From an uncultured Prevotellaceae bacterium (GTDB taxonomy: Bacteria > Bacteroidota > Bacteroidia > Bacteroidales > Bacteroidaceae), in NCBI GenBank assembly GCA_937900485.1, contig CALCEL010000027.1, forward strand, positions 1 through 64,000: a DNA stretch of 64,000 nucleotides. Reading direction: 5' to 3'. Each line of letters opens with the position of its first letter. Position 1 is the first letter of the stretch. The notes under the pieces were generated by a model. That model searched no databases. It was not told the DNA's origin and worked only from the letters and a program-made list of their open reading frames with translations. Positions 55,308 through 63,659 of the stretch are shown piece after piece. Position numbers and translations under genes: made by a program.

Positions 55308-55390
55308 CATAAACGAAATTATGGAGAAAGTAAGCTAGAATGATTCATGCAAATAGTATCTGTCAGGAATTCTCGGCGTATAAAACCGCA

Positions 55391-55789
55391 GCACGTATCG
55401 ATATACATTGTGAGATTCAGGCAGTGCCGTTTGCTCAGCTCTCGCAGATGCAACCGGGAGAGCCAAGTAGAAAGATACGGGAAAGAGTCATCAAGGCGAG
55501 ACAAATACAGGAGTTGCGGTTCCGGGAGTTCAAAGGCGTCCATTGTAATGCCCAGATGAACGAACGTATGTTACACAAGTTCGCTGAACCTGATGTCGAG
55601 TCACTCTCTATGCTTCGTACTGCTATGGATAGACTGAAGCTGTCTGCAAGAGCTTACAGCAGAATACTTAAAGTGTCGAGGACCATTGCAGACTTGGACG
55701 GCTCAGAAAAAATCCTGTCCCGACATATTGCTGAAGCAATTGGGTATAGGAGCCTTGACCGTGGCGATTGGGCAGAGAGAGGTGTGTAA
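55391..55789 (+). pseudogene. Truncated second 3' end of yifB
   Basis: Encodes the last ~131 residues of YifB in frame, from IDIHCEIQAVPF to DRGDWAERGV, without the ATPase core. 55398-55653 is identical to the first copy. The last 136 bases differ at many synonymous sites and give a slightly different end (SRTIADLDGSEK versus ARTIADLDSSEN). No proper start; a chance ATG at 55340 precedes it. Probably the original chromosomal 3' end left behind when the island integrated. Confidence 0.85.
55398..55653 (+). repeat. 256-bp direct repeat, right copy
   Basis: Identical to 52545-52800 (offset 2853 bp, no gaps). Recombination between the two copies would remove the island and restore one yifB gene. 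Confidence 0.97.
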
Positions 55790-55814
55790 TAAATAAAGGC
55801 AAATAACTCTTAAT

Positions 55815-55931
55815 ATGAGAAATAATACAGAATCGTTTGCCTTTGTGGAAGAACTGTCTGAAGCTAATGAAGAAGAGAACGTAATGCAAATCATAGTGAA
55901 CAGTAAGAAACTATTGGCGATTCAGTTCTAA
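55815..55931 (+). CDS. Possible 38-residue peptide
   Basis: Reads MRNNTESFAFVEELSEANEE and ends KKLLAIQF; acidic, no domain. It follows the yifB 3' remnant by 25 bp. Low confidence; could be chance or a remnant. Confidence 0.25.
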   Translation: MRNNTESFAFVEELSEANEEENVMQIIVNSKKLLAIQF

Positions 55932-55963
55932 ACGAATGACTCTTGATTTAAGCCGCAGAAACA

Positions 55964-56326
55964 CTATCTATGTATTATAGATTCTTTGAATTTATCTTCA
56001 TATTCTTTTAAAAGTTCGCTAAGTGGAATTCCTAATCGAGTGTTTAAACGTAAGAATTTTCTATTTGTTACAGAGCGTGCATTCTTAAATAGTCTTGCAG
56101 TATCAGACTGATTAAAGCCGAGTGCCGTAAGATATATTAGTATTAAATCTTTGTTGTCTATGTCTTTGTAGTGTGAAAGAATATTTTTTCTGAGATTTGG
56201 ATATAGTTTATCTACAGCAATAAACACATCTTCCCACATATCTTGTGTTAAGATGGCTTTTTGATTATATTCAATTGTTTTTAGTTCTGTGATTACAGAT
56301 GATACATCCTTTGCGCTTTCAGCTAC
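55964..56326 (-). pseudogene. 3' fragment of a Bacteroidetes TPR/HTH regulator, cut by repeat copy D
   Basis: From 56239 an ATG would give 91 residues, but a coherent reading frame goes on upstream to 56326 (VAESAKDVSSVITELKTIEY..). It meets a stop codon at 56329-56327, the first bases of repeat copy D. The fragment WEDVFIAVDKLYPNLRKNI, then ALGFNQSDTARLFKNARSV and KFLRLNTRLGIP, resembles the C-terminal helix-turn-helix of LuxR-like TPR regulators common in Bacteroidales. The N-terminal part is gone. A short protein from the internal ATG is still possible. Confidence 0.6.
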
Positions 56327-56655
56327 TTACCAAACTTCCTATTCATACCCTCAATTTTTAGTGTCCAAAACTCCTCTTTTTTAGTTGACACGTGTCAGTG
56401 AAAAAATGACTTCTGAAATTTTCCAGTGGCTTATTCGGCGTCTGAAATTCTTAGGTTAGGACGCTGAAAAGTCAAGGTTAGGATTTTTTAAATTGCAGAC
56501 CTGTTTGTAGTATATATCCTAACCTGAGAATTTCAAAAAGAAGACCTGAGATTTTTAAAAGCATTGTAATAAGATTATCAATAAGTTAACCCGTTTTTGA
56601 TTAAAAAGCAGGTATGGGAAATTTGGTTAAGCGCCAAATTGTCCTTTATTCCACT
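56327..56655 (+). repeat. Dispersed intergenic repeat, copy D
   Basis: Fourth copy. Left end TTACCAAACTTCCTAT, right segment ATGGGAAATTTGGTTA in inverted order. Central arms CTTAGGTTAGGAC and AAGGTTAGGAT face ATCCTAACCTGAG. The left half holds the palindrome TGACACGTGTCA as in copy C. The left edge coincides with the break in the neighbouring regulator gene. Confidence 0.9.
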
Positions 56656-56723
56656 TTTTTTGAGTGTTTTTTCCGTCAAATAATCACTTGTCAGTCATAT
56701 TTCACGTTATTGTCTCTCATTGA

Positions 56724-56773
56724 GACAAAAAAGAGATCCATTTCATGTCAGCATCGATGCTGTGAAATGGATC
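56724..56773 (-). terminator. Rho-independent terminator after sufE
   Basis: On the minus strand GATCCATTTCA pairs with TGAAATGGATC around an inner palindrome (CAGCATCGATGCTG), followed by CTCTTTTTTG. About 50 bp beyond the sufE stop; it probably ends the whole metG-sufE series. Confidence 0.85.
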
Positions 56774-56824
56774 ATCTTGTCTTTATGTAATAAATCTCTC
56801 GTCTCAGTATAGACGCTATACGTC

Positions 56825-57250
56825 TTACGCCTGTTTACTCTTGAATGCCATAGCGTAGAGCTTCATTTGTTTAAGCATGGCGAGAAGTCCGTTGGAGCGT
56901 GTCGGAGACAAATGCTCTTTGAGTCCTATATCCTCAATGAAATGTATGTCGGCGTTGAGTATCTCATCAGGAGTATGTCCTGAGAGGACCCTTATTAACA
57001 AGGTGACCAGTCCCTTCACTATCAAGGCGTCACTTTCCGCCTGAAAGACGATGACACCCTCTGATGTCAGGTCAGCCTGCAGCCATACTCGGCTTTGGCA
57101 TCCGTCAATGAGGTTACTCTCGTTCTTGTACTTCTCAGGGAGTGGTTTCTGTTCGCATCCCAAGTCGATAAGCAACTGGTATTTATCCATCCAGTCGTCG
57201 TAATCGGCGAATTCCTCGATTACTTCTTGTTGTATCTCCTCTATAGTCAT
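56825..57250 (-). CDS. sufE: SufE-family sulfur acceptor
   Basis: 141 residues. Stimulates the SufS cysteine desulfurase by accepting persulfide sulfur for Fe-S assembly. The active-site cysteine lies in LIDGCQSRVW (about residue 51), followed by FQAESDALIVKGLVTLLIRVLSG, the typical SufE core, and LSPTRSNGLLAML. Length is normal. Last gene of the minus-strand series, 32 bp after the M28/QC-like gene. No other suf genes in the window. Confidence 0.93.
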   Translation of the reverse strand: MTIEEIQQEVIEEFADYDDWMDKYQLLIDLGCEQKPLPEKYKNESNLIDGCQSRVWLQADLTSEGVIVFQAESDALIVKGLVTLLIRVLSGHTPDEILNADIHFIEDIGLKEHLSPTRSNGLLAMLKQMKLYAMAFKSKQA

Positions 57251-57282
57251 GTCTTGTTGTCTTTATTTACGCGTCTGTGGAC

Positions 57283-58284
57283 TTATTCATTCCAGAGCAC
57301 TGTGAGTATAGTCTGTCCTACAGCTTTCAACGTCTGTTTGTTGATGTTCTCTATATTGTCGTTGGTGGTGTGCCATGTCTCTGGGAAACCGACACCCTCG
57401 TTGTCTGCGCCTATGACATCTATGCAAGGTATTCCGCCGAGGTTGATTTGCACATGGTCGTCTGTCACGTATCCGCAAGTCTCATTGCAGAAGAAATTGT
57501 TATATCCCAGCTTGTTGGCCACGCTCCACACCTTGTCCACGAGTGCTGGAGCATAGTGTAGACTGTATCGTTCTTTGTAGAACACCGTGTTGTTGCCGCC
57601 TACCATGTCCAGGTTGATTCCGTATCTTGCGGTGTATCCGTCCAGATGTCTCACTCCCGACCAGTACTGTGAGCCGAGGCACCATGTGGCAGACTCGTCC
57701 GTGTCGTGATTACCGTCAAATTCAGGCACCCCACAGTCTTCGGCGTCCCAACATATGAAGTCCACGCATATTGACTTCTTTTTCAGCAGTGACGTGTCGC
57801 CGTGCAGTGACATGTCCTCGTGCAGTATTCTCGCAATCTCCATCATGACTCCAATGCTGCTCGCACCGTCATTAGCTCCGTCGATAGGCGTGTGTGTCTT
57901 TTCTGAGTTCTCGTCTTGGTCAGCCCATGGACGACTGTCCCAGTGGCCGGATATTATGATGTGCACGTCAGCGTCCGGGTTGACACTGGCAATGATGTTG
58001 CGCATCTTTATCTCTGTGCCGTCGTACAGTTTTGAGTCGGCGTACTGATCATACACCTCTGCCCCGTAGCTCTTGAACACGGATGCTATGTAGTCGCCGC
58101 AGCTGTCATGCGCCGCGCTGTTCATCACCCTCGGTCCAAAGTCGCATTGTCTTTTTACAAACATAAAGGCACTGTCGGCGTCAAAGTCTGGAGCGCTGAC
58201 AAAAGAGTCAGTCTGACTTGTCTTCTTGTTTCCTCCGCAAGCCGTTACCATCAGTAGTGTGATGAGGTATAATAATTTTCTCAT
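57283..58284 (-). CDS. M28-fold zinc lipoprotein, type II glutaminyl cyclase-like
   Basis: 333 residues. A lipoprotein signal peptide ends at TACGGN (Cys16), so it is periplasmic and membrane-anchored. The M28-type metal site is visible: SGHWDSRPWADQDE (His/Asp), PIDGANDGASSIGV, CWDAEDCGVPEFDG and the late TWHTTNDNIENI (His). The single-metal arrangement and sequence resemble bacterial type II glutaminyl cyclases, such as PgQC of P. gingivalis. These cyclise N-terminal Gln to pyroglutamate on exported proteins. A plain aminopeptidase is the alternative. It starts 4 bp from the lgt stop, so the two are one operon. Confidence 0.82.
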   Translation of the reverse strand: MRKLLYLITLLMVTACGGNKKTSQTDSFVSAPDFDADSAFMFVKRQCDFGPRVMNSAAHDSCGDYIASVFKSYGAEVYDQYADSKLYDGTEIKMRNIIASVNPDADVHIIISGHWDSRPWADQDENSEKTHTPIDGANDGASSIGVMMEIARILHEDMSLHGDTSLLKKKSICVDFICWDAEDCGVPEFDGNHDTDESATWCLGSQYWSGVRHLDGYTARYGINLDMVGGNNTVFYKERYSLHYAPALVDKVWSVANKLGYNNFFCNETCGYVTDDHVQINLGGIPCIDVIGADNEGVGFPETWHTTNDNIENINKQTLKAVGQTILTVLWNE

Positions 58285-58288
58285 ACTC

Positions 58289-59161
58289 TTAGTTCGTTGC
58301 TTTATTGTTTCCAGCTCTCCACATAAGGTATGCGCCGAGCAAACAGAACGGGATGCTGAGCAACTGTCCCATGTCGAGAACCATGTTTTGCTCGAAGTCC
58401 ACCTGTTCCTTTTTCAGGAACTCGATGAAGAATCGGAACACGAATATCGTTGTTATGCAGAAGCCGAAATAGAATCCGCGTCCAGGCTTATACCTCAGCT
58501 CCTTGTCTTGTTTGTTCAAAAAGAAGAGCAGCTGAACCATGAAGATGACGAGATAGGCTATCGCCTCATACAACTGTGCAGGGTGTCGAGGCGTCAACTG
58601 GCCGTTGACCAGTGCCTCGTTGCTGTGAAAGATGAAAGCCCAAGGCACATCCGTCACGTTGCCTATTATCTCTGAGTTCATGAGGTTGCCGAGACGTATG
58701 AACGCCGCCACGAGCGGCACGGCTATGGCGACATTGTCAATGACGTGTAACATCGGGATGTTCACTTTTCTCGCGTACATGATCATGGCTACTATGATTC
58801 CTATCGTTCCTCCATGACTCGCCAGTCCTTCGTACCCGCGGTACACCCAGTCCCAGCTGTCAGGTAAGAAACGTATAGGCAGCAGCATCTCTATGAAACC
58901 CTTGGTGCTTGTGAGATAATAGCCTGGCTCATAAAAGACGCAGTGTCCTAACCTCGCTCCGACGATGATTCCCACGAAGCAATAGAAGAACAGGGGCTCG
59001 AATTTCTCGTCCTCAATCTTTTGCGACTTGTATATCTTCATCACGATAAGATATGCCAGGATAAGTCCGATGCACCAGCATGCAGAATACCATCGTATGC
59101 CGAGAGAGCCTATCCTGAACAACTCTAATGATGGCTGCCAGTCAATATATAATAACGTCAT
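58289..59161 (-). CDS. lgt: Prolipoprotein diacylglyceryl transferase
   Basis: 290 residues, about seven membrane segments. Transfers diacylglycerol from phosphatidylglycerol to the lipobox Cys, the first step of lipoprotein maturation. The Lgt signature is present as GLASHGGTIG, FIRLGNLMNSE and RHPAQLYEA (catalytic Arg/His/Tyr region). The neighbouring gene encodes a lipoprotein, but genome-wide use is expected. Between ychF and the QC-like gene. Confidence 0.94.
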   Translation of the reverse strand: MTLLYIDWQPSLELFRIGSLGIRWYSACWCIGLILAYLIVMKIYKSQKIEDEKFEPLFFYCFVGIIVGARLGHCVFYEPGYYLTSTKGFIEMLLPIRFLPDSWDWVYRGYEGLASHGGTIGIIVAMIMYARKVNIPMLHVIDNVAIAVPLVAAFIRLGNLMNSEIIGNVTDVPWAFIFHSNEALVNGQLTPRHPAQLYEAIAYLVIFMVQLLFFLNKQDKELRYKPGRGFYFGFCITTIFVFRFFIEFLKKEQVDFEQNMVLDMGQLLSIPFCLLGAYLMWRAGNNKATN

Positions 59162-59220
59162 AACAATCGTTCGAGATTTATGTTACTGTTATGTTTTGTC
59201 GCGTGAGACGAACAAAGAGA

Positions 59221-60324
59221 CTACACGTTAAATCTGAAGTGCATGATGTCACCGTCGTTCACCACATACTCTTTACCCTCCACACCGAGCTTGCCTGCCT
59301 CACGAACGGCAGCCTCGCTTCCGTACTTTATGTAGTCCTCATACTTGATCACCTCTGCTCGTATGAATCCTTTCTCGAAGTCTGTGTGGATGACACCGGC
59401 GCACTGAGGAGCCTTCCACCCCTTGCGGAATGTCCATGCCTTAACCTCCATCTCTCCGGCTGTGATGAATGTCTGAAGATTCAGGAGTGAGTAGATGGCT
59501 TTTATGAGTCTGTTGCAGCCACTCTCCTCCAGTCCCATGTCCTCCAGGAACATCTGTTTCTCCTCGTAACTCTCAAGTTCGGCTATGTCTGCCTCTGTTT
59601 GTGCTGAGATAACCATCAGCTGAGCGTCCTCGTCCTTTATCGCCTCACGTACTCTCTCAACGTACTCGTTACCGTTCTTCGCGCTCTTGTCGTCAACGTT
59701 ACATACGTAAAGGACAGGCTTTGTGGTCAAGAGGAACATGTTTTTTGACGCCTCAATCTCCTCGTCGTTGTCAAGCTCTACGGTTCTCGCACTTTTTCCG
59801 GCGAGCAGCGCCTCCTTGTATTTCAGCAGAACGCCATACTCCACCTTGGCGTCCTTGTCGTGACCCACGTTTGCAAGCTTCTCTGTCTTCTTTATTCTTG
59901 CCTCAACAGTCTCCAAATCCTTGAGCTGTAACTCTGTGTCGATGATTTCTTTGTCCCTGACAGGATTCACGGAGCCGTCCACGTGTACGATGTTACCGTT
60001 GTCGAAACAGCGCAGCACATGGATGATAGCGTCGCACTCACGTATGTTACCGAGGAACTGGTTACCCAGACCCTCACCCTTGCTGGCTCCTTTCACGAGT
60101 CCGGCGATGTCCACGATGTCGCATACGGCAGGGACGATACGTCCTGGATGTACTATCTCCGCCAGTTTTGTTAGTCTCTCGTCTGGTACGCTGACCTGTC
60201 CCAGCTGTGCGTCGATGGTGCAAAATGGGAAGTTGGCGGCTTGTGCCTTAGCACTTGACAAACAGTTGAAAAGAGTGGATTTACCTACGTTAGGAAGGCC
60301 CACGATGCCTGCTTTTAATGCCAT
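59221..60324 (-). CDS. ychF: Redox-regulated ATPase YchF
   Basis: 367 residues. Obg-like P-loop protein that prefers ATP. GLPNVGKSTLFNCL (P-loop, residues 7-20), DIAGLVKGASKGEGLGNQFL (Switch II area, in two parts), then the altered G4 NVDD, and a C-terminal TGS domain (about 283-367; FITAGEMEVKAWTFRKG and GKEYVVNDGDIMHFRF). Binds ribosomes and is linked to stress responses. 36 bp from metG and 59 bp from lgt. Confidence 0.95.
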   Translation of the reverse strand: MALKAGIVGLPNVGKSTLFNCLSSAKAQAANFPFCTIDAQLGQVSVPDERLTKLAEIVHPGRIVPAVCDIVDIAGLVKGASKGEGLGNQFLGNIRECDAIIHVLRCFDNGNIVHVDGSVNPVRDKEIIDTELQLKDLETVEARIKKTEKLANVGHDKDAKVEYGVLLKYKEALLAGKSARTVELDNDEEIEASKNMFLLTTKPVLYVCNVDDKSAKNGNEYVERVREAIKDEDAQLMVISAQTEADIAELESYEEKQMFLEDMGLEESGCNRLIKAIYSLLNLQTFITAGEMEVKAWTFRKGWKAPQCAGVIHTDFEKGFIRAEVIKYEDYIKYGSEAAVREAGKLGVEGKEYVVNDGDIMHFRFNV

Positions 60325-60360
60325 ATTTTACTCTTTAGTGTAATAGAAATGTTAATTGTT

Positions 60361-62427
60361 TTAGCAGACCAGACTGCCTCCCTTGACAGCGTGCTCTACC
60401 GTTGTCACCGCTATTGAGCCGTCCCAGTTCTCAGCGGAGAGGATCATACCTTCGCTGACGAGTCCGTTCTTGAACTCTCTCGGAGCCAGGTTGGCGATGA
60501 ACAGCACTTGCTTGCCGACGAGCTGCTCTGGCTCATACCACTGGCTTATTCCACTTACGATGGTGCGTCCCTTCGGCGTGCCGTCATCCAGTTTGAACTT
60601 GAGAAGTTTCTTCATCTTCGGTACTCGCTCGCACTCCAGCACCGTGGCCACACGTATGTCGAGCTTGCTGAAGTCGTCGAATGTGACGAGGTCCTTCACC
60701 GGAGCTGTCTCGGCGCTGGCTTCCGCGTTAGCCTTGACTGTGGCTTCCAGCTTGTCCATCTGGAATTTAATAACGTCGTCCTCAATCTTAGAGAATAACA
60801 GCTCAGGCTTGTTGAGCTTCTTGCCTGTAGGCAGTAAGCTGGTGCTTCCCAACTCTTCCCAGTTGAACTGTTCCATGTCAATCATGGAGCGTAACTTCTG
60901 GCTTGAGAACGGAAGGAATGGCTCGAATGCTATGGCAAGGTTGGCTGTGAGCTGAAGTGATATGTATATCACTGTCTTGACACGCTCAGGGTCAGTCTTG
61001 ATGACCTTCCAAGGCTCTTCGTCAGCAATGTATTTGTTACCTATTCTAGCCAGGTTCATAGCCTCTTTCTGTGCCTCCCTGAACTTGAACGCCTCAATCA
61101 AAGCCTCGACTTTCTCTTTCACTGTCACAAACTCTTCTATCGTTGATTTGTCTGTGGCTGTCAGCTCACCGCACTCAGGAACGATGCCGTCGTAGTACTT
61201 CTGTGTCAGCTGCAGGGCGCGGTTGACGAAGTTACCGTATACGGCAACCAGCTCGTTGTTGCAGCGGGCTTGGAAGTCTGACCATGTGAAGTCGTTATCC
61301 TTTGTCTCCGGTGCGTTGGCGGTCAACACATATCTCAGTTCGTCTTGTCTGTTCGGCAACTCCTCCAGGTACTCGTTGAGCCATACGGCATAGTTCTTGG
61401 ATGTTGAGATCTTGTTACCCTCGAGATTCAGGAACTCGTTGGATGGCACGTTGTCCGGAAGAATGTAACCTCCGTGGGCTTTAAGCATGGATGGGAACAC
61501 GATGCAGTGGAACACGATGTTGTCCTTTCCGATGAAATGTATGAGTCGTGTGTCAGGGTCCTTCCACCACTTCTCCCAGTTTCCGTATTTCTCCGGATTA
61601 TTCTCACACATCTCTTTTGTGTTGGAGATGTAACCGATAGGGGCGTCGAACCATACGTACAACACCTTACCGTCGGCTCCGTCTACTGGCACTGGAATAC
61701 CCCAGTCGAGGTCGCGTGTCACAGCGCGTGGCTTCAGACCGCTGTCCAGCCATGACTTACATTGTCCGTAGACATTGCTTCTCCATTCTGTGTGCTCGTT
61801 CAAGATCCAGTCTTCGAGCCAAAACTGATATTTGTCCAACGGGAGATACCAGTGCTTCGTGGATTTCTTAACCAACGGGTTTCCGTTGATGGCGTTGATA
61901 GGATTGATGAGCTCGTCTGGAGACAAGGTCGCTCCACACTTCTCGCACTGATCTCCGTAAGCGCCCTCGGAGTGACATCTCGGACACTCTCCTTTGATGT
62001 TGCGGTCTGTCAAGAACTGCTTGGTCTCCTCGTCGTAGAACTGTTCTGTCGTCTGCTCTATGAATTTGTTGTCGTCATACAGTTTCTTGAAGAAGTCTGA
62101 TGCGAACTTATGATGTGTGTCTGACGTAGTTCTGCTGTACACGTCGAATGATATGCCGAACTGCTCGAATGACTTTTTGATTATGCCGTGGTAACGGTCC
62201 ACTACATCCTGTACGGTGCATCCCTCTTTCTTAGCGCGTATGGTGACAGGCACTCCGTGCTCATCGGAGCCACCCACGAAAATGACGTCTCTTCCTTTGA
62301 GTCTCAGGTAACGTACATAAATGTCAGCAGGGACATATACTCCTGCGAGGTGTCCAATATGTACAGGACCGTTCGCGTATGGTAAAGCGGCGGTGACTGT
62401 TGTTCTTTTGAAATTTTTCTGTTCCAT
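60361..62427 (-). CDS. metG: Methionyl-tRNA synthetase
   Basis: 688 residues. HIGH motif at residues 23-26 (PVHIGHLAG). A zinc knuckle with [18 protein letters not shown] is at about 147-164, and the KMSKS loop is the variant KISTSKN. The C-terminal ~110 residues are a Trbp111-type tRNA-binding domain ([18 protein letters not shown]), so the enzyme is the dimeric long form. An in-frame TTG two codons upstream is less likely than the ATG at 62427. First gene of the minus-strand block metG-ychF-lgt-QC-sufE. Confidence 0.96.
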   Translation of the reverse strand: MEQKNFKRTTVTAALPYANGPVHIGHLAGVYVPADIYVRYLRLKGRDVIFVGGSDEHGVPVTIRAKKEGCTVQDVVDRYHGIIKKSFEQFGISFDVYSRTTSDTHHKFASDFFKKLYDDNKFIEQTTEQFYDEETKQFLTDRNIKGECPRCHSEGAYGDQCEKCGATLSPDELINPINAINGNPLVKKSTKHWYLPLDKYQFWLEDWILNEHTEWRSNVYGQCKSWLDSGLKPRAVTRDLDWGIPVPVDGADGKVLYVWFDAPIGYISNTKEMCENNPEKYGNWEKWWKDPDTRLIHFIGKDNIVFHCIVFPSMLKAHGGYILPDNVPSNEFLNLEGNKISTSKNYAVWLNEYLEELPNRQDELRYVLTANAPETKDNDFTWSDFQARCNNELVAVYGNFVNRALQLTQKYYDGIVPECGELTATDKSTIEEFVTVKEKVEALIEAFKFREAQKEAMNLARIGNKYIADEEPWKVIKTDPERVKTVIYISLQLTANLAIAFEPFLPFSSQKLRSMIDMEQFNWEELGSTSLLPTGKKLNKPELLFSKIEDDVIKFQMDKLEATVKANAEASAETAPVKDLVTFDDFSKLDIRVATVLECERVPKMKKLLKFKLDDGTPKGRTIVSGISQWYEPEQLVGKQVLFIANLAPREFKNGLVSEGMILSAENWDGSIAVTTVEHAVKGGSLVC

Positions 62428-62666
62428 TTCCAATATGTTTACATTATAGCGCGAAGTTAAGAAAAAAGGATGACATAAGTGTTGTGTTTTGAGATAATAA
62501 CGATTTTACGGATGGCCAGTAGAGTAAAAAACCTGAATTTGCGGATGTCATCTTCTCACACTTCTTACGTAACGCTGTCGCCGGCTTTTGCTCGTTCGTT
62601 AACGAAATAATCGGCTTTTGTCTGTAAGTTTTTCTGAAGATAATAAAATCTTACTGTAAAATACGT
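62428..62666. other. Divergent intergenic region metG/metA
   Basis: About 240 bp with promoters for both sides. On the minus strand TAACTTCG (variant -7) lies just upstream of metG. No riboswitch-like structure is seen; the metA leader is too short for one. Confidence 0.4.
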
Positions 62667-62674
62667 TAACTTTG
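62667..62674 (+). promoter_or_regulatory. -7 element of metA
   Basis: TAACTTTG, exact TAnnTTTG match, 36 bp before the ATG. No TTTG at the usual spacing upstream. Confidence 0.55.
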
Positions 62675-62709
62675 CACCTTGAAAATATAAGGATAATAGA
62701 AGAGTAGAT

Positions 62710-63627
62710 ATGCCATTAAGATTACCAGACCAGTTGCCTGCTATTGATATTCTGAAGCAGGAGAATATTTTCGTTATGGGGTATAAGCGCGCTGATAGTC
62801 AGCAGATTCGTCCCCTGAGGCTTGCGATTCTCAATCTCATGCCAATAAAAATCACTACTGAGACGGATTTCATACGAATCCTGTCTAACTCGGCTTTGCA
62901 GGTACAGATAGAATTCATGAAGATCAAGTCACACACGTCAAAGAATACTCCTGTGGAGCATATGATGTCTTTTTATCGTGATTTTGATGAGATGAGACAT
63001 GAGAAATATGATGGTCTGATTGTCACTGGCGCACCACTTGAGCAGATGGATTATGAGCAGGTGACGTATTGGAATGACTTACAGGAGGTGTTTGACTGGG
63101 CTCACCATAATGTCACTTCCACTATCTACGTGTGCTGGTCTGCTATGGCCGCCTTATATCATTTCTACGGAATACCAAAATATGCTACGGACCATAAGGT
63201 GTTCGGAGTGTTCTCACATAAGATGCTCAATCCGGAGCTGCCTATATTCAGAGGTTTCGACGATGAGTTTTACTGTCCTCACAGCAGACATGGTGAGGTT
63301 CATCGTGAAGATATCGAGCGTGTGACGGGACTGGATATCATCGCTGAGAGTGATGACGCTGGTGTGTGCATGGTCACAGCGCGTAACGGAAGGGAGTTTT
63401 TTATCACAGGTCACCTGGAATACTCACCGATGACGCTTGACGGAGAGTATAAGAGAGACCTAGAGAAGAACCTGCCTATACAGATGCCGGCCAACTACTA
63501 TAAAGACGACAATCCGTTGTTGTCTCCAATCGTGCGTTGGCGCGCGGCGGCCAATCTGCTGTATACGAACTGGCTCAATTATTATGTGTATCAGGAGACT
63601 CCGTTCAACATTAACGAGATAAATTAG
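62710..63627 (+). CDS. metA: Homoserine O-acetyltransferase (MetA family, Glu111 type)
   Basis: 305 residues. Acylates homoserine in methionine synthesis. Catalytic Cys142 is in YVCWSAMAAL, and the His-Glu pair lies in GHLEYSP. Family members differ in acyl donor: Gly at position 111 goes with succinyl-CoA (E. coli), Glu with acetyl-CoA (Bacillus cereus). This protein has Glu111 in TGAPLEQMD, so acetyl-CoA is predicted although databases often label such genes succinyltransferase. Single gene; metG on the opposite side is not functionally coupled. Confidence 0.93.
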   Translation: MPLRLPDQLPAIDILKQENIFVMGYKRADSQQIRPLRLAILNLMPIKITTETDFIRILSNSALQVQIEFMKIKSHTSKNTPVEHMMSFYRDFDEMRHEKYDGLIVTGAPLEQMDYEQVTYWNDLQEVFDWAHHNVTSTIYVCWSAMAALYHFYGIPKYATDHKVFGVFSHKMLNPELPIFRGFDDEFYCPHSRHGEVHREDIERVTGLDIIAESDDAGVCMVTARNGREFFITGHLEYSPMTLDGEYKRDLEKNLPIQMPANYYKDDNPLLSPIVRWRAAANLLYTNWLNYYVYQETPFNINEIN

Positions 63628-63659
63628 TCGTAGGCATATACGTTTTTTTAACCACAGAA

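Noticed and set aside
55340..55789. A 149-codon frame starting at ATG 55340 as a separate gene
   Set aside because: The first ~18 codons are unrelated sequence fused by chance to the duplicated yifB 3' end; better read as a truncated copy.
62640..62709. Possible SAM-responsive riboswitch before metA
   Set aside because: The predicted transcript start leaves a leader of about 30 nt, too short for a known SAM riboswitch, and no pseudoknot is visible.
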